The position numbers and the translations under genes are program-made. 10,643 bases of DNA from JBBAFB01 sp041655595 (lineage in GTDB: Bacteria > Bacillota > DULZ01), in assembly GCA_041655595.1 (NCBI GenBank), contig JBBAFB010000075.1, forward strand, positions 1 to 10,643. Direction: 5' to 3'. Under the pieces are notes generated by a model. It did no database searches, was not told the origin of the DNA, and was given only the letters and a program-made list of their open reading frames with translations. This document shows positions 6,310 to 10,643 of the stretch, piece after piece (the first letter of the stretch is position 1; each line of letters begins with the position of its first letter).

Positions 6310-6557
6310 AGGGGGAGGGTTGCAGAACATTTGGTTTGCCCATAGTTTAGGGTAAAATCCATTTCTGAATGATTAAGCGGATTCATTATTGTTTGGGGAG
6401 TTGCTAATGGCTCAGGGGGATGTTAGTGGAGGGGAGTGGTGGCGGACATACAATTTCGGTATTTGACTTGAAAGTGTAGTTCAGGGTTGGTGAAGGTTCA
6501 GTAGTTTGCATTTTTTGTAGTTCTATGTGGTATTACAAAACAAGGAGGTTCTGATTG
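6310..6557 (+). other. Spacer between aldolase and transporter genes
   Basis: About 250 bases, unusually long inside an otherwise tight cluster. It contains a G-rich stretch (6395-6445). A possible 19-codon reading frame runs from ATG 6407 to TGA 6466 and is preceded by GGGGAG at 6395-6400. It ends with an inverted repeat before tctC. No clear promoter pair is visible, but the spacing and inverted repeat suggest tctC may have its own control. No terminator hairpin with a T-run is seen after dmpG. Confidence 0.4.
6513..6540. promoter_or_regulatory. Inverted repeat upstream of tctC
   Basis: TTTTGTA (6513-6519) and TACAAAA (6534-6540) are exact reverse complements spaced 14 bases apart, so the half-site centres are about two helical turns apart. 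The right half, read to 6542 as TACAAAACA, differs by one base from TGCAAAACA of the candidate IclR site at 4347-4365. TTTGCATT (6505-6512) next to it partly matches the other site. It may be a weaker operator of the same regulator. Confidence 0.35.
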
Positions 6558-7580
6558 ATGAATAAAAAGATGTGGTTAACATGCTTATTAATCCTTTTAT
6601 TAGTAGTTGCAGCTGCCTGTGGTAATAATAACGAAGCCGCCACCAACGGAACAAATGATAAGCCAGCTTCAACAACCGATGCCGAACAAAAAGCTTACCC
6701 AACAAAACCAGTCAAAATTATAGTGGGTCATGCTGCAGGTGGCAGCACAGATTTGGTTCCAAGGTTAATTCAGCCTTACCTGCAAAAAGCGTTGGGAACC
6801 CCTGTTGTAATTGAAAACATTACGGGAAGCAGCGGGATGATTGCTGCGAACACAGTTTACAATGCGGAGCCGGATGGGTACACACTTTTGACTCTACCCA
6901 ATCCAACATATGTTCTAATAGAAATGTTTCAAGAAAATGCACCCGAATTTAAAGATTTTGAGTATATAGGCAATATTGCAGGTGGGGAAAGTACTGGTAT
7001 TGCTGTTTCTCCTGACTCAGATATTAAAACTTATGAGGATTTAATTAAAAAAGCCAAGGAGAGAGATATTTTATATGCATGCACACAAGGGCTTTCCAAC
7101 AGTACCTTTGGATATGTGTTGTTAGCTGATTCCGAAGATATTAGATTCACAAAAATCCCCTATGAAAGCGGTTCCCGAGCCGTGTCTGCTGTTGTAGGTG
7201 AGCATGCTGATGTCACAGTTACCAGTACCATGACCCTCACCCCTTTGATTAAAAACAAGGAATTAAATGTTTTGGCCTACTTTGCAGAGGAAGAATTGCC
7301 AGGCTATGAAGGAGTGCCACTTTTTTCGGATATGCACCCAGGGGTGGGCTATTCTTGCTTCATTGGCCTAGTGGCTCCGCCTAATACCCCGGATTATATT
7401 GTTAAGGCTTTAAGGGATGCATTAGCCCAAGCGGCCCAGGATCCGGAGTATATTGCATCTACAGAAGGTAAATATTTTGTTGAATATATTGCCGGGGAAG
7501 AGTATGAGGAGAAGGTACTTCAATTATATAAAAGCAGCGAAGCATTAAGAGACACTGTAGAAGCCACAATGAATGATTAA
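6558..7580 (+). CDS. tctC: TctC-type solute-binding lipoprotein of a tripartite tricarboxylate transporter
   Basis: This 340-residue protein starts at ATG 6558, nine bases after AAGGAGG (6542-6548); a TTG three bases earlier is less likely. The N-terminus is a lipoprotein signal: MNKK, a hydrophobic stretch (7-20) and AAAC with C21 as the lipidated residue, followed by a polar Asn/Thr-rich linker (22-45). The mature part has the BUG/TctC hallmarks: YPTKPVKIIVGHAAGGSTDLVPR (about 46-68), VVIENITGSSGMIAAN, the AxPDGYTLL-like EPDGYTLL, and a C-terminal VAPPNTPDYIVKALRDAL. It sits on the outer face of the membrane and captures a carboxylate for the TctBA permease encoded downstream. Related proteins bind citrate, glutamate, aromatic acids and others; the ligand cannot be read from sequence. 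A strong hairpin after its stop probably raises its expression over the membrane parts. Confidence 0.92.
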   Translation: MNKKMWLTCLLILLLVVAAACGNNNEAATNGTNDKPASTTDAEQKAYPTKPVKIIVGHAAGGSTDLVPRLIQPYLQKALGTPVVIENITGSSGMIAANTVYNAEPDGYTLLTLPNPTYVLIEMFQENAPEFKDFEYIGNIAGGESTGIAVSPDSDIKTYEDLIKKAKERDILYACTQGLSNSTFGYVLLADSEDIRFTKIPYESGSRAVSAVVGEHADVTVTSTMTLTPLIKNKELNVLAYFAEEELPGYEGVPLFSDMHPGVGYSCFIGLVAPPNTPDYIVKALRDALAQAAQDPEYIASTEGKYFVEYIAGEEYEEKVLQLYKSSEALRDTVEATMND

Positions 7581-7602
7581 GTAAAGGTTCGCTATTAAAA
7601 AC

Positions 7603-7640
7603 TTAGTTTAGTTGCGGCAAATCAGCCGCAACTAAACTAA
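7603..7640 (+). terminator. Perfect 16-bp hairpin between tctC and tctB
   Basis: TTAGTTTAGTTGCGGC (7603-7618) and GCCGCAACTAAACTAA (7625-7640) are exact reverse complements with the 6-nt loop AAATCA. No T-run follows; the next bases are the tctB ribosome binding site (AAGGTGG, 7641-7647). It is therefore more likely an RNA-stabilising or partial-termination structure than a full terminator. It would protect the tctC message from 3' decay and lower tctB/tctA output. Its foot touches the tctB ribosome binding site, so folding could also affect tctB translation. Confidence 0.75.
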
Positions 7641-7656
7641 AAGGTGGTCATGATAA

Positions 7657-8115
7657 ATGGAAAAAAAGGACTTTCCCGAGTTAGTTTTTAGCATCGGCAT
7701 TTTATTGTTAATGATGTGCCTTGTGATCTTTTTTCTGCTAACGAACGGAAATTACCCTAGTGAAGCCCAGCGCATGCCCAGGTTGGCTGCTATAGGAGCC
7801 CTAGTTTTTGGGTCTTTGATTTTGATGCATGAGTTGCCACTTCTATTTAAAAGCACGCGAAGCAAGCTGTTTTTCGGTAAAATTTATAATAATAAAGGCT
7901 TGTTAATAGTTCTCCTGATGGTTGTTTATACCATTCTTTTGAAAACTTTTGGTTTTTTACTTACCACCATTGGCTTTATGGCGGCAACTACGTATTTACT
8001 CGGAATGAAAAATAAGCTAGGCATTGTGGTTTTCTCCTCTTCGAGTACGCTGGTGGTATATTATCTATTTCATCATGTTTTTGCAGTGCATTTACCACAG
8101 GGTGTGTTTTTTTAA
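7657..8115 (+). CDS. tctB: TctB-type small membrane subunit of the tripartite tricarboxylate transporter
   Basis: This 152-residue membrane protein is poorly conserved in sequence but fits TctB by size, topology and position between tctC and tctA. Hydrophobic helices lie at about residues 8-28 (LVFSIGILLLMMCLVIFFLL), 43-63, 82-103 (GLLIVLLMVVYTILLKTFGF, then LLTTIGFMAATTYLLG) and 121-140. The EAQRMPRLAAIG segment after helix 1 is common in TctB proteins. It supports TctA in carrying the bound substrate across the membrane, probably driven by an ion gradient. ATG 7657 follows AAGGTGG (7641-7647). Translation may be affected by the hairpin just upstream. It is followed by tctA after a 30-base gap. 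Confidence 0.85.
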   Translation: MEKKDFPELVFSIGILLLMMCLVIFFLLTNGNYPSEAQRMPRLAAIGALVFGSLILMHELPLLFKSTRSKLFFGKIYNNKGLLIVLLMVVYTILLKTFGFLLTTIGFMAATTYLLGMKNKLGIVVFSSSSTLVVYYLFHHVFAVHLPQGVFF

Positions 8116-8145
8116 TCAAAGTGTACACGAAAGGAGGGTTTTGCG

Positions 8146-9651
8146 ATGGAAGTATGGTTAGGTGCACTGGGCAGCTTTTTTTCACATCACTTATATCTTT
8201 ATGCCATTGTAGGCGTCTATGTAGGGTTGATAATAGGGGCAATTCCAGGTTTGGGCCCGGTCTTTGCCTTGGCACTATGTATACCCATAACGTTTGGGTT
8301 GGAACCCTTGGCGGCAATGATTGCTTTAACAGCGGTATATTGCGGTACAGTGGGCGGGGGTTCGGTATCTTCCATATTACTTAATATTCCGGGGACAACC
8401 GGATCAATCTCTACCTGTTATGATGGCTACCCCTTAGCTCAACAAGGCAGAGCGGCCACGGCCCTGTCGGTAAGTTTTACCTCTTCTATTGTAGGTGGGC
8501 TTGTGGGTCCTCTTTCCCTGGCCTTTTTGGGTCCATTGTTTGGCCGGTGGGCAACTAAGTTGGGTCCCATTGAATTTTTCTCGTTGGTGTTATTGGCATT
8601 TGCCTTGGTTGCGGCGGCCTCAAAAGGGGATACCCTCAAGGGGATGCTAATGGCTGCACTTGGTCTATTATTTTCTTTTGTGGGCATGGATGTTATTACC
8701 GGCACTTCAAGGTTTTCCTTTGGGAATTTGTATTTAATGGATGGGATTCCCTTTTCGCCCGCTGTTATAGGTTTGTTTGCATTTCCTGAGCTAATAGCAA
8801 TCGCCCTAAGGGGAAAGAGTGTTGTGGTAAACAGTGACAAGGTTGGACACCAAAAGGGAGAAGTCTGGGAGGGTGTTAAGGCCGTATTGAAGGCACCCTT
8901 TACCATAATCCGTTCTTCGATTTTGGGTGTTTTCATTGGGGTTATGCCCGGAGTGGGCATTAATGTTTCAAACCTTGTAAATTATATGGTAGAAAAAAAA
9001 TTGTCTAAGGAGCCGGAAACCTTTGGTAAAGGAAATATAAAGGGGCTAATTGCTCCCGAGGTCGCTAATAGTGCCACTGCTACCGGAAGCCTTTCCACTG
9101 CTTTTGCCCTAGGTATTCCCGGGGGTTCTTCGGATGCTATTCTCCTTGGCGGCTTGATGATTTTCGGATTAACCCCGGGAAAAGCTTTTTTTGATACCTC
9201 TATATCATTATTTTTCCCAACTCTGATATGGGGGATGCTTTTTGCCCCGCTAGCCATGATTGGTGCCTTATTTCTTGTACGTTATATAGCCAAGGTAGCA
9301 AATATTAAACACACTGTTTTGGTACCAATGATCGCTCTTTTATCAATTGTAGGTGCCTTTGCCAATCGGGGACAAGTTTTTGATATCTGGGTTATGATTT
9401 TCTTTGGGGTCCTTGGGTACTTTCTTGTCAAAGCCAAATATCCCTTAGCTAATCTTGTAGTGGCTATGGTTCTGGGTAAAATGTTGGAAGCAGAGTTAAA
9501 CCGCGCCTTGCGGATTTCCGGTGGCTCATATACTGCTTTTTTAGAAAGCAATATATCCCTTGTGGCCCTAGTTATTTCGGCGGCAATACTATTGAGTGCA
9601 TTTATAGATTTTAAAAAATTGGGCAGAAGATTAATTTGCAGCAAGCAATAA
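8146..9651 (+). CDS. tctA: TctA-type large permease subunit of the tripartite tricarboxylate transporter
   Basis: This 501-residue membrane protein has the normal TctA length. Two conserved repeats are visible. The first has GLIIGAIPGLGPVFALAL (27-44), then GGGSVSSILLNIPGTTGS and DGYPLAQQGRAATAL (93-107). The second, from about residue 264, has GVFIGVMPGVGINVSNLV, APEVANSATATGSL and ALGIPGGSSDAILLGGLMIFGLTPG. The GxxPGxG loops and the NIPGT/GIPGG segments are the substrate-path signatures of the family. About 10-12 membrane helices cover the protein. It is the main channel-forming permease and works with TctB and the lipoprotein TctC. AAGGAGG (8131-8137) lies eight bases before ATG 8146. The gene is intact. 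Confidence 0.95.
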   Translation: MEVWLGALGSFFSHHLYLYAIVGVYVGLIIGAIPGLGPVFALALCIPITFGLEPLAAMIALTAVYCGTVGGGSVSSILLNIPGTTGSISTCYDGYPLAQQGRAATALSVSFTSSIVGGLVGPLSLAFLGPLFGRWATKLGPIEFFSLVLLAFALVAAASKGDTLKGMLMAALGLLFSFVGMDVITGTSRFSFGNLYLMDGIPFSPAVIGLFAFPELIAIALRGKSVVVNSDKVGHQKGEVWEGVKAVLKAPFTIIRSSILGVFIGVMPGVGINVSNLVNYMVEKKLSKEPETFGKGNIKGLIAPEVANSATATGSLSTAFALGIPGGSSDAILLGGLMIFGLTPGKAFFDTSISLFFPTLIWGMLFAPLAMIGALFLVRYIAKVANIKHTVLVPMIALLSIVGAFANRGQVFDIWVMIFFGVLGYFLVKAKYPLANLVVAMVLGKMLEAELNRALRISGGSYTAFLESNISLVALVISAAILLSAFIDFKKLGRRLICSKQ

Positions 9652-9658
9652 ATTTAGT

Positions 9659-9699
9659 AAAACTTCCAGAGTTGACGCATTCGCGGTCACGGAAGTTTT
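9659..9699 (+). terminator. Long hairpin after tctA
   Basis: AAAACTTCC (9659-9667) pairs perfectly with GGAAGTTTT (9691-9699). Inside, TGACGC (9673-9678) and GCGGTCA (9683-9689) can pair with one bulge around an ATTC loop, giving a long structured RNA seven bases after the tctA stop. The T-run is only four and is followed by CAAAAC, so termination is probably partial. It would let some transcription reach the next gene. Confidence 0.5.
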
Positions 9700-9731
9700 C
9701 AAAACAAAAAATGAGGAGGAATGCTTTAAAA

Positions 9732-10643
9732 ATGAAAAATTTAAGTGTTATGGTTGGTGGTACTCGTCTCAAAAACCCTATCATATCTGCCGCGGGTCCC
9801 GTAGCAGGAACTGCTGAAAATATCAGGAGATGTGCAGATGCTGGGTTTGGTGCAGTCATTACAAAGACTACATCTTGGTTTACTGACTTTCAAAGGTATC
9901 CTCGACCTCGTTACTACGTTTTTGATCAGCGAGTAACTGCAAGGGAACCCCATGGACCAAGGCCCGAGGAGTTTTCTTGGATACATTTAGATCGCAATTC
10001 TCAATTTCCCCCGAATAAATTTGTAGAGTTTATTCGGGAAAGTGCAGATTATTGTGAAGAAAAAGACTGTTTGTTGATTGGCAGTATTTCAGGTGCAGGT
10101 CTAAAACAATGGGAGGAAATGGCCCTTAGTTATGTGGAGGCAGGGGCTAAGGCATTGCAGCTTAATTTTTGCTGTCCCTATCCCCAGACTATACCGGAGT
10201 TGGCAAAGGGTGATGAACATCAAATAGGTGCTACCTTTGGTGAAAACCCTGGTTTGGGTATCCCCGTTATCAAGCGTATTAAGGAACTGGTTGACGTGCC
10301 TATTTTTACTAAGATGCCGCCTACTGCACGTAGAGATATTGTGAATATTGCAAGGCAATATGAGGAAGCAGGTGCGGATGGTATTTCCTTTTATGCGAAT
10401 GCAATGGCCTTAAAAATTGATATTGAGACTGCCTCTCCTTTGGGATTTGGTATAGCCATTGGTGGATCTCATGGGCACATGATGGACAGCCTAGCCGACA
10501 CTGCTAAAGTAGCCACGGAGGTGCCCGGTATGCCTATTTTAGCCGGTCGTGGGGCCCGTTATTGGTCTGATATAATTGAGTTTTTGATGGGCGGAGCCTC
10601 AGCTGTAGAAATGTCCATTGCGATAATGGTTAATGGACTTGGT
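9732..10643 (+). CDS. Dihydroorotate/dihydropyrimidine dehydrogenase-like FMN flavoprotein (3' end outside window)
   Basis: The frame runs from ATG 9732, 11 bases after GAGGAGGA (9713-9720), to the window end: 304 codons with no stop. It is a TIM-barrel FMN enzyme of the DHOD class 1/PreA superfamily. Near the N-terminus are LKNPIISAAGPVAGT (13-27) and ITKTTS (43-48) with the FMN lysine K45. ALQLNFCCP (141-149) holds the conserved N145, K194 is in FTKMPP, and ILAGRGA (269-275) is the phosphate loop. It therefore probably reduces or oxidises a C=C bond next to a carbonyl. It differs from true PyrD/PreA: the stretch equivalent to the dihydropyrimidine dehydrogenase loop GLACGQDPE reads GATFGENPG (166-174), so the catalytic Cys appears absent. 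The substrate is unknown. Placement after the transporter suggests it acts on the imported carboxylate. A C-terminal iron-sulfur domain, as in PreA, could lie beyond the window. Confidence 0.8.
   Translation, partial: MKNLSVMVGGTRLKNPIISAAGPVAGTAENIRRCADAGFGAVITKTTSWFTDFQRYPRPRYYVFDQRVTAREPHGPRPEEFSWIHLDRNSQFPPNKFVEFIRESADYCEEKDCLLIGSISGAGLKQWEEMALSYVEAGAKALQLNFCCPYPQTIPELAKGDEHQIGATFGENPGLGIPVIKRIKELVDVPIFTKMPPTARRDIVNIARQYEEAGADGISFYANAMALKIDIETASPLGFGIAIGGSHGHMMDSLADTAKVATEVPGMPILAGRGARYWSDIIEFLMGGASAVEMSIAIMVNGLG

Noticed and set aside
6555..6557. TTG start for tctC
   Set aside because: An ATG follows at once with better spacing from AAGGAGG and gives a standard lipoprotein signal peptide.
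8439..9644. Several open frames on the minus strand across tctA
   Set aside because: They are antisense shadows of a strongly conserved membrane protein and have low-complexity, domain-free translations.
1..10643. CRISPR arrays, tRNA or rRNA genes, toxin-antitoxin pairs beyond ywgA's weak resemblance
   Set aside because: No regularly spaced repeats, no cloverleaf-like sequence and no rRNA motifs seen on either strand.

Overview
The window looks like a stretch of chromosome from a low-to-mid-GC Gram-positive anaerobe, most likely a clostridial or Peptococcaceae-type Firmicute. This is inferred from strong AGGAGG-type ribosome binding sites, several GTG/TTG starts, a lipoprotein-type (Gram-positive) solute-binding protein, and the ywfO-ywgA gene pair known from Bacillus. 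No rRNA, tRNA or CRISPR array is visible. All supported genes are on the + strand.

Region 1 (1-910) is a scar zone. It holds the 3' end of an IS1182-family transposase entering from outside the window, with two perfect tandem hairpins in its last codons. Directly after it comes the C-terminal remnant of a UDP-glucose 4-epimerase (galE), whose frame contains a stop. A leftover of uncertain origin and a small stem-loop follow.

Region 2 (911-2721) is a two-gene unit. It encodes a SAMHD1-like HD-domain phosphohydrolase (YwfO family) with all metal and catalytic residues, followed by a YwgA-family protein. A terminator-like hairpin closes the unit. About 800 bases of apparently non-coding or decayed sequence follow (2693-3526).

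Region 3 (3447-10643, running off the end) is a catabolic cluster. An IclR-family regulator precedes an acylating acetaldehyde dehydrogenase (DmpF/MhpF type) and its partner 4-hydroxy-2-oxovalerate aldolase (DmpG/MhpE type). Next come a complete tripartite tricarboxylate transporter (TctC lipoprotein, TctB, TctA) and a truncated flavoprotein of the dihydroorotate/dihydropyrimidine dehydrogenase family. The likely logic is that TctCBA imports a carboxylate, enzymes including the flavoprotein and others beyond the window convert it to 4-hydroxy-2-oxovalerate, and the aldolase/dehydrogenase pair turns that into pyruvate plus acetyl-CoA. The IclR protein would control the set.

Regulatory structure stands out. 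Two near-palindromic sites share the 9-mer GCAATGCAA, in opposite orientations, and sit over the likely -35 regions of iclR and of the dehydrogenase gene. A perfect 16-bp hairpin separates tctC from tctB, and another long hairpin separates tctA from the flavoprotein gene. The most novel points are the unassigned catabolic substrate, with a meta-pathway lower end next to a DHOD-like enzyme in a probable anaerobe, and the unusual active-site loop of that enzyme.
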